Shown piece after piece: positions 17,569 through 28,374 of a DNA stretch of 64,000 nt. This DNA comes from Achromobacter sp. RTa (lineage in GTDB: Bacteria; Pseudomonadota; Gammaproteobacteria; Burkholderiales; Burkholderiaceae_B), in the NCBI RefSeq assembly GCF_000757485.1, contig NZ_JPYO01000045.1, forward strand, positions 546,409 to 610,408, in the 5' to 3' direction. Position 1 is the stretch's first letter, and each line of letters starts with the position of its first letter. Below the pieces are notes generated by a model, which searched no databases, was not told the origin of the DNA, and saw only the letters and a list, made by a program, of their open reading frames with translations. Made by a program: the position numbers and the translations under genes.

Positions 17569-17912
17569 TGGAATTGATCTATGCCATCGCGATCGGCGTC
17601 TTGGCCGGCTCGGGAGTGTGGCTGCTGCTGCGCCCGCGGACCTTCCAGTTCATCATGGGCCTGTCGCTCGTTTCCTATGCCGTGAACCTGTTCATTTTCG
17701 GCATGGGCCGGCTCACTTCGGGCCGCCCGCCGGTGGTGGATCCGGCCGCGGCCCATGATCCCTCCTGGTATGCGGATCCGCTGCCGCAGGCGCTCGTGCT
17801 GACCGCCATCGTGATCGGCTTCGCCACCACCGCGCTGTTCCTGGTTGTGCTGTTGGCCTCCCGCGGCCTCACGGGTACCGACCACGTCGATGGACGGGAG
17901 TCCGAATTTTGA
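17568..17912 (+). CDS. phaC: Mrp/Pha antiporter subunit C
   Basis: 114 residues, three membrane helices, NuoK-like. GVWLLLRPRTFQFIMGLSL and the C-terminal DPLPQALVLTAIVIGFATTA are the MnhC/PhaC hallmarks (DPLPQALVLTAIVI). It overlaps phaA by one base and phaD by four, so translation is coupled. Required for the antiporter complex rather than acting alone. Confidence 0.92.
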   Translation: MELIYAIAIGVLAGSGVWLLLRPRTFQFIMGLSLVSYAVNLFIFGMGRLTSGRPPVVDPAAAHDPSWYADPLPQALVLTAIVIGFATTALFLVVLLASRGLTGTDHVDGRESEF

Positions 17913-19540
17913 GTTTCTGGCTGCAACACCTTCCCATACTGCCCATCATCACCCCGCTGCTGGCCGGCGCGGCGATGCTCCTGCTGGCCGACACCAGCCG
18001 CTACGCGCGCGGCGCGATCGCGCTGGTGTCCACCCTGGCCCAATTGGCCGCCGCCATCGCCTTGCTGGCGGTGGCCGGCGGCGCCGTGCCCGGCGTCTGG
18101 CCGGACGGGGTAGGGGTCTACCTGGTGGGCGACTGGCCCGCGCCCTTCGGCATCGTGCTCGTCGTCGACCGGCTGGCCGCCGTCATGCTGACGCTGACAG
18201 CGGTACTGGGCCTGGCCACGCTGGTCTACGCTCTGGCCCGCTGGGACCGCGCGGGCGTGCATTTCCATTCCCTGTTCCAGTTCCTGCTGATGGGCCTGAA
18301 CGGCGCCTTCCTCACGGCTGACCTGTTCAACCTGTTCGTGTTCTTCGAAGTGCTGCTGGCCGCGTCCTACGGCCTGTTGCTGCATGGCTCCGGCATGACG
18401 CGCGTCAGCGCGGGCCTGCAGTACATCGCGGTGAACCTGGTGGCCTCGTTCCTGCTGCTGATCAGCATCGCGCTGATCTACGGCGTCACCGGCACACTGA
18501 ACCTGGCGGACCTGGCGCTGCGCGCGGGCAACCTGGCCGGCGCCGACCGCATGCTGTTCGAGGCGGGCGCAGCCATCCTGGGCGTGGCCTTCCTGGTGAA
18601 GGCGGGCGCCTGGCCCTTGAACTTCTGGCTCGTCAGGGGTTATGGCTCGGCCGGCGCGCCCGTCGCCGCCATGTTCTCCATCATGACCAAGGTGGGCATC
18701 TATGCGCTGCTACGCATCGGTTCGCTGCTGCTGCCCTCGGGAGCACCCGCGGCGTTCAGCCTGGATTGGATGTTCGCGGCGGGCCTGGCCACGCTGCTGT
18801 TCGGCGGCCTGGGTCTGCTGGCCACGCAGCAGCTGGAGAAGATGGTGGGCTACTGCGTGATCGTGTCGGCCGGTACGCTGCTGACCGCGCTGGGCATGCC
18901 CGGCGTGACGCTGACCGGCCCGGCGCTGTTCTACCTGATCAGTTCGGTGCTGACCACGGGTGCGTTCTTCCTGCTGGCCGAACTGATCGAGCGTACCCGC
19001 AGCTTCGGCGCCAACGTGCTGGCGGTTACGCTCGACGCCTTCGACCTGGACGATCCGGCCTCGGTCAACCGTTCCGACGACGTGGTGGGCGTGGCCATTC
19101 CCGCGGCCATGGCTTTCCTGGGGCTGGCCTTCATCTGTTGCGCGCTGCTGGTGACGGGGCTGCCGCCCCTGTCGGGTTTCGTCGCGAAGCTGTCGCTGCT
19201 GTCGGCCGCCGTCTCGGCGGCCAATGAATCCGCCTTGCCGATGGACGCCTGGATCCTGGTGGCGGCGGTGCTCGTTTCCGGCCTGGCGGGCCTGATCGGG
19301 TTGGGCCGCACCGGCATCCGCGTGTTCTGGGCCAGCGACGACCGCAGCACGCCGCGCCTGCGCGTGATCGAGGCGGGGCCCGTGGCGGTGCTGCTGCTGC
19401 TTTGCGTGGGCCTGGCGGCCGGCGCGGGGCCCGTGTCGGCCTACCTGGATGACGCGGCCCGTTCCCTGGACCGGCCCCAGTCGTACATCGAGGCCGTCAT
19501 GTCGGCTCAGACCGTGCGCGGCCTGAAGGAGGGAAGCTGA
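17909..19540 (+). CDS. phaD: Mrp/Pha antiporter subunit D
   Basis: 543 residues, about 14 membrane helices of the NuoM/NuoN type (FNLFVFFEVLLAASYGLLLHG, FLVKAGAWPLNFWL). The initiating codon is TTG, overlapping the phaC stop (TTGA), with GGGAG about ten bases upstream. With subunit A it forms the proton path. A soluble-looking insert near residues 365-395 (EVERT-type charged stretch LDAFDLDDPASVNRSDD) interrupts the last helices. Confidence 0.92.
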   Translation: MSFWLQHLPILPIITPLLAGAAMLLLADTSRYARGAIALVSTLAQLAAAIALLAVAGGAVPGVWPDGVGVYLVGDWPAPFGIVLVVDRLAAVMLTLTAVLGLATLVYALARWDRAGVHFHSLFQFLLMGLNGAFLTADLFNLFVFFEVLLAASYGLLLHGSGMTRVSAGLQYIAVNLVASFLLLISIALIYGVTGTLNLADLALRAGNLAGADRMLFEAGAAILGVAFLVKAGAWPLNFWLVRGYGSAGAPVAAMFSIMTKVGIYALLRIGSLLLPSGAPAAFSLDWMFAAGLATLLFGGLGLLATQQLEKMVGYCVIVSAGTLLTALGMPGVTLTGPALFYLISSVLTTGAFFLLAELIERTRSFGANVLAVTLDAFDLDDPASVNRSDDVVGVAIPAAMAFLGLAFICCALLVTGLPPLSGFVAKLSLLSAAVSAANESALPMDAWILVAAVLVSGLAGLIGLGRTGIRVFWASDDRSTPRLRVIEAGPVAVLLLLCVGLAAGAGPVSAYLDDAARSLDRPQSYIEAVMSAQTVRGLKEGS

Positions 19541-20022
19541 TGCGGCGCCTCTATTTCGTATTCCTGCCGGTCTTCCTGTTCGTCCTGTGGCTGGTCCTGA
19601 ACCAGAGCTTGTCCGTGGGGCAGGTTGCGCTGGGCATCGCGCTGGCGCTGTGGTTCACCTGGGCCGCGTCCCGCCTGCGTCCGCTGCATGCGCGGCCGCA
19701 TCGCCTGTGGAAGGCGGTGCCGCTGTTCCTGCACGTAACGGCGGACATCATCAGGTCCAACATTGCGGTGGGCAAGCTGATCCTGAACCCCCGGCCCAAT
19801 GATTTTTCCCCCGGATTCATCATGATTCCGCTGACCATGCGCGACCCGCACGGCCTGGCGATGCTGGCCTGCATCGTCACCTACACGCCCGGCACGGTCT
19901 GGGTGGACCTGACCGACGACCACCACCTCAAGCTGCACGTGCTGGACCTGCAGAATGAAAGCGACTGGATCAAGCTGGTGCAGGAGCGCTACGAGCGCCC
20001 GCTGATGGAGATTTTCGAATGA
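19540..20022 (+). CDS. phaE: Mrp/Pha antiporter subunit E
   Basis: 160 residues: two N-terminal membrane helices (~5-45) and a conserved soluble C-terminal domain with IPLTMRDPHGLAMLACIVTY and TPGTVWVDL, the MnhE/PhaE pattern. It starts one base inside the phaD stop and ends in an ATGA overlap with phaF. Confidence 0.92.
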   Translation: MRRLYFVFLPVFLFVLWLVLNQSLSVGQVALGIALALWFTWAASRLRPLHARPHRLWKAVPLFLHVTADIIRSNIAVGKLILNPRPNDFSPGFIMIPLTMRDPHGLAMLACIVTYTPGTVWVDLTDDHHLKLHVLDLQNESDWIKLVQERYERPLMEIFE

Positions 20023-20300
20023 ATACCGTACTTTATTGGGCGGCGTCCTTTGCCTTGCTTTGCTTCGCGCTGGGCATGGTGTGCGCCACCGTCCGCCTGC
20101 TGCGCGGGCCCACCGCCCAGGACCGCGTTCTGGCCCTGGACACCCTGTACATCAATGGCATGCTGACGATGCTGGCCTTCGGCATCCGGTCGGGCACGTC
20201 CGTGTATTTCGACATTGCGCTGCTGATCGCGCTGTTCGGCTTCGTCGGATCCACCGCGATGGCCCGTTTCCTGCTGCGCGGCGAGGTGATCGAGCCATGA
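20019..20300 (+). CDS. phaF: Mrp/Pha antiporter subunit F
   Basis: 93 residues, three membrane helices; the loop RLLRGPTAQDRVLALDTLYINGM contains the conserved GPTaxDRvlAlD of MnhF/PhaF. Overlaps its neighbours by four bases on each side. Confidence 0.92.
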   Translation: MNTVLYWAASFALLCFALGMVCATVRLLRGPTAQDRVLALDTLYINGMLTMLAFGIRSGTSVYFDIALLIALFGFVGSTAMARFLLRGEVIEP

Positions 20301-20638
20301 TGGAAGCCCAGATCCCCCTGTGGGCCGGCATCCCGGCCAGCATCCTGCTGGTGTTGGGCGGCCTGCTGGCCCTGACCGGCTCCGCCGGCCTGCTGCGGTT
20401 CCGCACTTTCTATGCCCGCATCCATGCGCCCACGCTGGGAAATACCATGGGCTGCGGCTGCGTGCTGGGCGCGTCCATCCTGGTCTTCTCGGCGCTGTCG
20501 GCCCGGCCGGTATTCCACGAGGTGGTCATTACCTTGCTGCTGATCGTATCCTCGCCCGTGACCGCGATGCTGCTGATGCGCGCCGCAACCTACCGCAACC
20601 GCCTAGCTCCCGCGGATGCGGAGAAGGACGCGCGTTAG
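20297..20638 (+). CDS. phaG: Mrp/Pha antiporter subunit G
   Basis: 113 residues with three membrane helices; GSAGLLRFRTFYARIHAPT is the MnhG/PhaG signature. It starts with ATGATG inside the phaF stop region. Its stop codon lies in the first unit of a short tandem repeat (20627-20684). Last gene of the antiporter operon. Confidence 0.92.
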   Translation: MMEAQIPLWAGIPASILLVLGGLLALTGSAGLLRFRTFYARIHAPTLGNTMGCGCVLGASILVFSALSARPVFHEVVITLLLIVSSPVTAMLLMRAATYRNRLAPADAEKDAR

Positions 20639-20684
20639 CGGACGCGCGTTAGCAGACGCGCGTAGCGGCGCGCGTAGCGGACGC
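20627..20684. repeat. Tandem 12-14-bp repeat at the end of phaG
   Basis: Four units based on GACGCGCGTTAGCG: 20627-20640, 20641-20654, 20655-20667 and 20668-20679, plus a partial GACGC. The units shorten progressively (14, 14, 13, 12 bases). The phaG stop codon is in the first unit. Probably slippage-prone; no function is evident. Confidence 0.8.
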
Positions 20685-20881
20685 AGGCCGGGACTTAATG
20701 ATGCGTCGCGTCAATTGAAACGTAATTTTACGATTTCACGTTGCTGGACACCCCGGCGGCGCCCCATCGTGGGATAGTGAGGCAATGGCCTGCTCCCCCC
20801 GGGGGCGAGCAGGTCCCGAGCGAGCGGCGCCGGTTCGCAGTCCGCGCCGCTCTGGTGCAAACGCTATTGAAGGAGCTGGCC

Positions 20882-21364
20882 ATGAATACTCGACCCATGC
20901 ACACGAAACGCCTTGCGGCGACCCTTTGCGCGGCAGGCCTGATGCTGGCCGCGGGGGCGGTCCACGCGGCTGATGCGACAGGCCGCGGCACAGCCCAATC
21001 CCAATACCAGCAGGACGTGGCGGCGTGCAAGAGCGGCAGCACCGGACAGGATCCGGCCGCGTGCATGCGCGAAGCCGGCGCGGCCCGCCAGGAAGCCGGG
21101 CGCCACAATCTGAAGGAAGGCAGCGCCGACCAGTACCAGCAGAACATGATCGACCGCTGCAACCGCCTGCCGGCGGCGTCGCGCCAGGATTGCGTGACCC
21201 AGATGACCGCGCCTACCAATGTGCGCGGCAGCGTGCAGGGCGGGGGCGTGCTGCGCGAAACGGTGATCCAGGTGCCGGCGGACTCGGTGCCGCCCGCCAG
21301 CGGCGCGCCCGCCGCGGCTCCCGCGCCCGCTGGCGGCGCGATGACCGCGCCGGTCCGCCAGTAA
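20882..21364 (+). CDS. Small exported protein of unknown function
   Basis: 160 residues, not recognised. A clear Sec signal peptide (residues 1-~29, LCAAGLMLAAGAVHA-AD) leads a hydrophilic mature domain with four cysteines spaced as two pairs (VAACKSGS and PAACMREA; DRCNRLP and QDCVTQM), suggesting two periplasmic disulfides, and ends in an Ala/Pro/Gly-rich tail. AAGGAG at 20868-20873 sets the ATG at 20882; an in-frame extension to 20741 lacks a ribosome site. A short AT-rich dyad, CGTAATTTTACG (20721-20732), lies upstream and may belong to its promoter. Confidence 0.8.
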   Translation: MNTRPMHTKRLAATLCAAGLMLAAGAVHAADATGRGTAQSQYQQDVAACKSGSTGQDPAACMREAGAARQEAGRHNLKEGSADQYQQNMIDRCNRLPAASRQDCVTQMTAPTNVRGSVQGGGVLRETVIQVPADSVPPASGAPAAAPAPAGGAMTAPVRQ

Positions 21365-21467
21365 GGGCTGGGCAGGGGCTGGGAACCGCGCATTCCGGGC
21401 CTCCCGGGGCGCAGCCGCCGCTACATTCAGGCAAAATGGCGGCTGTCGCCCTTTTTCACGCATATTC

Positions 21468-23837
<2,370 letters not shown>

Positions 23838-23852
23838 GCGCCCGCTGCGGCG

Positions 23853-24773
23853 CTAGCGGGCCGGATCGGCGGGCGCACCGGCCCGGACTTTGCGGGCGAG
23901 ATCGGGCAGGGCCTTGAACAGCAGGCGCGTGGCCGCGGTGGCGGGCCGTTGCCGGCTGATGTCCATCAGCACCGTCTGGCGGATGGGCGGGTCGGTCAGG
24001 CGGATCGGGACCAGGCTGCCGTCCTTCACTTCCGCGGATACGGCATGGCTGGGCAATATGCTGTGCAGGCCGCCGCGCTGGATGGCGTCCTTGATGGCGA
24101 CGCCGGAGTCGGCCTCCAGCACCACGTTCAATTCGATGCCCGCCCGCAGCGTCAGGCTGTCCAGCACCGTGCGTAGCGCGTTCGGACGCACGGGCAGCGC
24201 CAGCTGCACCGCCGCCAGGTCGGCCAGGCGTAGCTCGCGGCTTGCGGCCAACGCCGATCCGGCGCTGGTCACCACCTTCATTTCCGTTTCGAACAACACT
24301 TCCTGCATGCGCGTGGACGCGGCGCGATACCGGTTGTAGATGCCGATATCGATCTTGCCGTTGGCCAGCCAGGCTTCGATCTCCCCGCTATAGCCTTCGA
24401 AGGCCCGCAGCCGGATTCCCGGATAGTGCGCCCGGGTGTATGTCAGCAGCATGCCGATGAGCGGCTGCGACAGGGAAGGGATCAAACCCAGGTTGACGAT
24501 GCCGGCCGGCTTGCGCTGGCCGGCCTTCGCTTCTTCCAGCAACTGATCGGCCTCCAGCAGCAATGCCTGGGCGCGCGGCAGCAGGCTTTCTCCCAGTTCC
24601 GTCAACAGCACGCCGCGTCCCGTGCGGAAAAACAGGCGTCCGCCGAACTCCTGTTCCAGCTCCGACAGTTGGCGGCTCAACGCCGATTGCACGATGCCCA
24701 GCGCCGCGGCAGCCCGCGTGAGGCTGCCAGCTTCGGCGATGCGCGCGAATACCCGCAGGTTCTTGAGATCCAT
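23853..24773 (-). CDS. LysR-family transcriptional regulator
   Basis: 306 residues: N-terminal winged helix-turn-helix (DLKNLRVFARIAEAGSLTRA, AAALGIVQSALSRQLSELE) and a LysR substrate-binding domain (~90-300). The second in-frame ATG (24773) is chosen because MDLKNLRVF is the usual LysR start; 24782 is the alternative. Divergent from the CoA-transferase/Bug/AcuI group across ~145 bp, so likely its activator; the inducer is unknown. The sequence resembles Cbl/NAC-like catabolic regulators only in general terms. Confidence 0.9.
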   Translation of the reverse strand: MDLKNLRVFARIAEAGSLTRAAAALGIVQSALSRQLSELEQEFGGRLFFRTGRGVLLTELGESLLPRAQALLLEADQLLEEAKAGQRKPAGIVNLGLIPSLSQPLIGMLLTYTRAHYPGIRLRAFEGYSGEIEAWLANGKIDIGIYNRYRAASTRMQEVLFETEMKVVTSAGSALAASRELRLADLAAVQLALPVRPNALRTVLDSLTLRAGIELNVVLEADSGVAIKDAIQRGGLHSILPSHAVSAEVKDGSLVPIRLTDPPIRQTVLMDISRQRPATAATRLLFKALPDLARKVRAGAPADPAR

Positions 24774-24920
24774 GATCGCCATCCATCTCAGTCTGAGATA
24801 ACTGGTTTATTGAAATTGCCCATTCCTGATGGCTGGATTTCAGCACAGAATGCCTCGTACCTCTCGTGTTCGCGCAACTGGCAGGCCGGATCGCCCCGGC
24901 ACGGCCCAAGGAGTCAGCAG

Positions 24921-26129
24921 ATGAGTTTCGAGGAAAGTGCGGGGCCGCTGAAAGGCGTGCGTATCCTTGATTTGTCCACCGTGGTGGCCGGCCCCTGGGC
25001 CGCGACGCTGCTGGCGGACCTGGGCGCCGATGTGCTGAAGGTGGAGATTCCCGGGGCGGGCGACCCCTTGCGCGCGCTGGCGCCGCATAAGGAAGGGGTG
25101 CCCCTGTGGTGGAAGGTCGCGAACCGCAACAAGAAGGGAATTTCCATCGATCTGCGTACCCCGGAGGGCCGCGCCATCGTGGCGCGCCTGCTGCCGGATT
25201 TCGATGCCCTGGTGGAGAATTTCCGTCCGGGAACGCTGGACGGCTGGGGCATGACGCGCGAATGGTTGCACCAGCACAACCCGGCGCTGACCATCCTGCG
25301 CGTGACGGGGTTCGGCCAGACGGGGCCCTACCGCAACAAGCCCGGATTCGCCCGGGTCTTCGAGGCAATGAGCGGCTTGACCAATATTTGCGGCGAGCCG
25401 GACGGGCGGCCCCTGCACATGGGGTTTCCGATCGCCGACGCGGTGGCCGGCCTGTTCGGCGCCCTGGGCATCGTCTCAGCCTTGTACCGCGAAAAAGTCG
25501 CGCCGCGCGGCGAGGGCCAGGAGATCGACTGCTCGCTGATGGAATCGATGTTCCGGGTCATGGACTTCCTGCCCATCGAGTACGACCAGCTCGGCATTGT
25601 CCGCGGGCGACTGGGCAACAGGAGCCAGTACGCCGCGCCGGGAAACGTCTACCGGACCCGGGACGGCCATTGGGCCTCGATCGCGGCGTCGACTCAGCGC
25701 ATTTTCGAGCGGCTCTGCGTGGCGCTCGAACTGACCGGCGTGGCCGAGGATCCCCGCTACAGGACCAATCCCGACCGGGTGCGCAACCGCGAGGCGCTGG
25801 ACGCCCTGGTGGCCGAGGCCATCGGGCGCCATACGCTCGATGGGCTGGCAGCCTTGCTGGACGCGCACTCGGTCGGGTTCAGCCCGATCTACGACATCGC
25901 GGACATTTTCCGCGACCCGCACATCGCCGCTCGCGAGGGAATCGTCTCGGTGAACGACGACGAACTGGGGCCCGTCAGGATGCAGAGCGTCGTGCCGAGG
26001 TTTTCCGCGACGCCGGGCGCCGTGCACCACGCGGGGCCCAGCCTCGGACAGCACAACGACGAGGTGCTGGGCGCGCTGGGCTATTCCGGTACGCAGCAGG
26101 CCGGGCTACGGGAGCGGGGCGTGATCTGA
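24921..26129 (+). CDS. CaiB/BaiF (class III) CoA-transferase
   Basis: 402 residues. LKGVRILDLSTVVAGPWAATLLADLGADVLKVE is the typical opening (seen at ~10-42), followed by NRNKKGISIDLRTPEG and the catalytic-aspartate region EIDCSLMESM (~199-208). Such enzymes move CoA between carboxylic acids to activate a substrate. AAGGAG at 24908-24913 fixes the ATG at 24921. With the Bug receptor and AcuI-like reductase behind it, this looks like an uptake, activation and reduction module for an organic acid not identified here. Confidence 0.9.
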   Translation: MSFEESAGPLKGVRILDLSTVVAGPWAATLLADLGADVLKVEIPGAGDPLRALAPHKEGVPLWWKVANRNKKGISIDLRTPEGRAIVARLLPDFDALVENFRPGTLDGWGMTREWLHQHNPALTILRVTGFGQTGPYRNKPGFARVFEAMSGLTNICGEPDGRPLHMGFPIADAVAGLFGALGIVSALYREKVAPRGEGQEIDCSLMESMFRVMDFLPIEYDQLGIVRGRLGNRSQYAAPGNVYRTRDGHWASIAASTQRIFERLCVALELTGVAEDPRYRTNPDRVRNREALDALVAEAIGRHTLDGLAALLDAHSVGFSPIYDIADIFRDPHIAAREGIVSVNDDELGPVRMQSVVPRFSATPGAVHHAGPSLGQHNDEVLGALGYSGTQQAGLRERGVI

Positions 26130-26193
26130 AACCGTTCCATTGCCACGGGGCCGCTTTCAGACAGGCCCCGGGCGCCATCAGGAGGAGACAGCA

Positions 26194-27165
26194 ATGCGAG
26201 CATGGACAGCAGGGTGGATATTTGCGATCGGCCTGATCGCGGCAGCGCCGGCGCAGGCCGCGGCCGACTGGCCCGCCAAGCCGGTCAAGCTGCTGGTGGG
26301 CTTCCCGCCGGGGCAGGCGACGGATGCGGTTGCCCGGATCCTGGCCGAAAGGCTGTCCGCCCGCTTTAACCAGCCCGTGATCGTGGAGAACCGGCCGGGG
26401 CAGGGAGGCAGCATCGCGCTGGCCGCGCTGGCGAAGTCCGCGCCCGACGGCTACACCATGATGCTCTCGGCGACGGCCTCGCTGGTCACCAATCCGCACC
26501 TGTACAAGTCCACCGGCTACGACACGCTGCGCGACTTCGAGCCGGTCGGCCTGGTGGCCGATCTGCCCATGGTGCTGGTGGCCAACGCGGCCCAGCCGTT
26601 CAGCGACGTGGCTGGCTTGCGGGACTACGCCAGGCGCAACCCGGGCGCGTTGAATTTCTCGTCGTCGGGCAACGGCACCCTGTCGCATCTGGGCATGGTG
26701 ATGCTGGAGCGCGAGGCGGGGCTGCAACTGACCCATATTCCCTATCAGGGCAGCGCCAAGGCGATGACGGACATGATCGCCGACAACGTCGCCATCGGGC
26801 TGGACACGGTCGCCGTCACCTTGCCGCACATCCAGTCCGGCCGCTTGAAGGCGCTGGCCGTGGGCGCCAGCCAGCGCCTGCCCATGCTGCCGGACGTCCC
26901 TACCTTCGCCGAAGCGGGCTATCCCGCGTTCCAGGCGAATCCATGGTTGGGAATGCTGTTTCCCAAGGGCACGCCCAAATACATCGTGCAGCGCATGAAT
27001 CAGGAAATCGGCCTGGCCGTGGCCACGCCGGCGCTGTCCGGGTCGCTAAAGGCCATAGGCGCATTCGCGCGCGTCGATACGCCGGAGGACTTCGCGCAGC
27101 TGCTGCGCCAGGAGTACGGCAGCTGGGGCGAGCTGGTGCAGCTGTCGGGCAGCCGCGTCGACTAG
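26194..27165 (+). CDS. Bug-family periplasmic receptor
   Basis: 323 residues with a signal peptide (1-~22, AAAPAQA-AA) and the family pattern DWPAKPVKLLVGFPPGQATD, NRPGQGGSIALAALAKSAPDGYT and LPDVPTFAEAGYP. AGGAGGA at 26180-26186 supports the ATG at 26194. It lies 64 bp after the CoA-transferase and 57 bp before the reductase, so is probably co-transcribed and binds that pathway's substrate. No TctA/TctB partners are encoded in the window. Confidence 0.9.
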   Translation: MRAWTAGWIFAIGLIAAAPAQAAADWPAKPVKLLVGFPPGQATDAVARILAERLSARFNQPVIVENRPGQGGSIALAALAKSAPDGYTMMLSATASLVTNPHLYKSTGYDTLRDFEPVGLVADLPMVLVANAAQPFSDVAGLRDYARRNPGALNFSSSGNGTLSHLGMVMLEREAGLQLTHIPYQGSAKAMTDMIADNVAIGLDTVAVTLPHIQSGRLKALAVGASQRLPMLPDVPTFAEAGYPAFQANPWLGMLFPKGTPKYIVQRMNQEIGLAVATPALSGSLKAIGAFARVDTPEDFAQLLRQEYGSWGELVQLSGSRVD

Positions 27166-27222
27166 CCCGCCGGCCGCTGGGCCAGGGCGCCCGCCGCAAC
27201 AATCAACCACAGAGGAAAGCCG

Positions 27223-28227
27223 ATGAAGCATGACGATCCATTCAAGGCCCTGGTGCTCACGCAGGAAGACGGCAGGACGCAGTGCGGGTTGCAGGACCTG
27301 ACCATTGCCCAATTGCCCGCCGGCGACGTGACGGTCAAGGTCGACTATTCCAGCCTGAACTACAAGGATGCGATGGCGGTGACGGGCACGGGCAGGATCG
27401 TGCGCGACTTCCCCATGGTGCCGGGCATCGATCTGGCCGGCACCGTGCTGGCGTCCAGCGCGCCGGACTATCCGGTCGGAACGCCGGTGGTGCTGACCGG
27501 TTGGAGCGTCGGCGAGCGCTTCTGGGGCGGCTATTCCCAGGTGCAGCGCGTCCGGTCGGAATGGCTGGTGCCTCTTGCGGACGGGCTGGACAGCTACAAG
27601 GCCATGGCCATCGGCACGGCCGGGCTTACCGCCATGCTCTGCGTCATGGAACTCGAAGCGGCGGGAGCCCGGCCCGGCGCCGGGACGGTGCTGGTCACCG
27701 GGGCGTCCGGCGGCGTCGGCAGCGTGGCGGTAGCGCTGCTGGCGCGGCTGGGATACCGGGTCGCCGCGCTGGTGCAGCCCGGGCGCGAGGCCGTGCATCC
27801 GTACCTGATGTCGCTCGGCGCGGCCGAGGTCATTGCGGGCGCCGAATGGGCGGAGGTCCCCAAACCCCTGGAAAACCAGCGTTGGACGGCCGCGATCGAT
27901 ACCGTGGGGTCGAAGGTCCTGGCCCGCGTGCTGGCGTCGCTCGAATACGGCGGTGTGGTCGCGGCCTGCGGGCTGGCGGGCGGCGCGGATCTGCCCGGCA
28001 CCGTCATGCCCTTCATTCTGCGCGGCGTGCGCCTGGCGGGGGTGGATTCGGTGATGTGCCCGGCTGCCAGGCGGCGTGAGGCCTGGGCGCGCTTGGGGCG
28101 GGTCTATGGGGAAACGCCGTTCGCCGATATCGCTGCGACCGCCGGGCTGGGCCAGGTGCCGCAACTCGCCGCGAGGCTGATGGCAGGCAACAACCGCGGT
28201 AGATACGTCATCGACGTGAACGGGTGA
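27223..28227 (+). CDS. acuI: AcuI/YhdH-type acryloyl-CoA reductase (MDR family)
   Basis: 334 residues of the zinc-free medium-chain reductase type. DYSSLNYKDAMAVTGTG and the FPMVPGIDLAGTV stretch are typical for AcuI/YhdH; the NADPH-binding motif VLVTGASGGVGSVAVAL is at ~161-177. AcuI reduces acryloyl-CoA to propionyl-CoA, but homologues act on other enoyl-CoAs, and the position behind a CoA-transferase and a Bug receptor suggests the reductive step of that module. The gene symbol reflects family, not a proved substrate. Confidence 0.85.
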   Translation: MKHDDPFKALVLTQEDGRTQCGLQDLTIAQLPAGDVTVKVDYSSLNYKDAMAVTGTGRIVRDFPMVPGIDLAGTVLASSAPDYPVGTPVVLTGWSVGERFWGGYSQVQRVRSEWLVPLADGLDSYKAMAIGTAGLTAMLCVMELEAAGARPGAGTVLVTGASGGVGSVAVALLARLGYRVAALVQPGREAVHPYLMSLGAAEVIAGAEWAEVPKPLENQRWTAAIDTVGSKVLARVLASLEYGGVVAACGLAGGADLPGTVMPFILRGVRLAGVDSVMCPAARRREAWARLGRVYGETPFADIAATAGLGQVPQLAARLMAGNNRGRYVIDVNG

Positions 28228-28315
28228 GCGGGGGCCGGCCGCCCGGGCGCGGGACGGCCGTACGGACGGCGCAGCAGGGGCGAACGGGCCCGGCGGGGCG
28301 GGGGACAGACGGGCT

Positions 28316-28324
28316 TGGTACAAT
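28316..28324 (+). promoter_or_regulatory. Extended -10 promoter of ybiT
   Basis: TGGTACAAT fits an extended -10 (TGn-TACAAT). The expected start lies about 44 bases before the GTG of ybiT. No good -35 is visible, as usual for extended -10 promoters. Confidence 0.5.
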
Positions 28325-28374
28325 GTCAGGTTTCCCGCACGCGTCCTTGACGCCCTTAGCCTCTAAAAAACACC

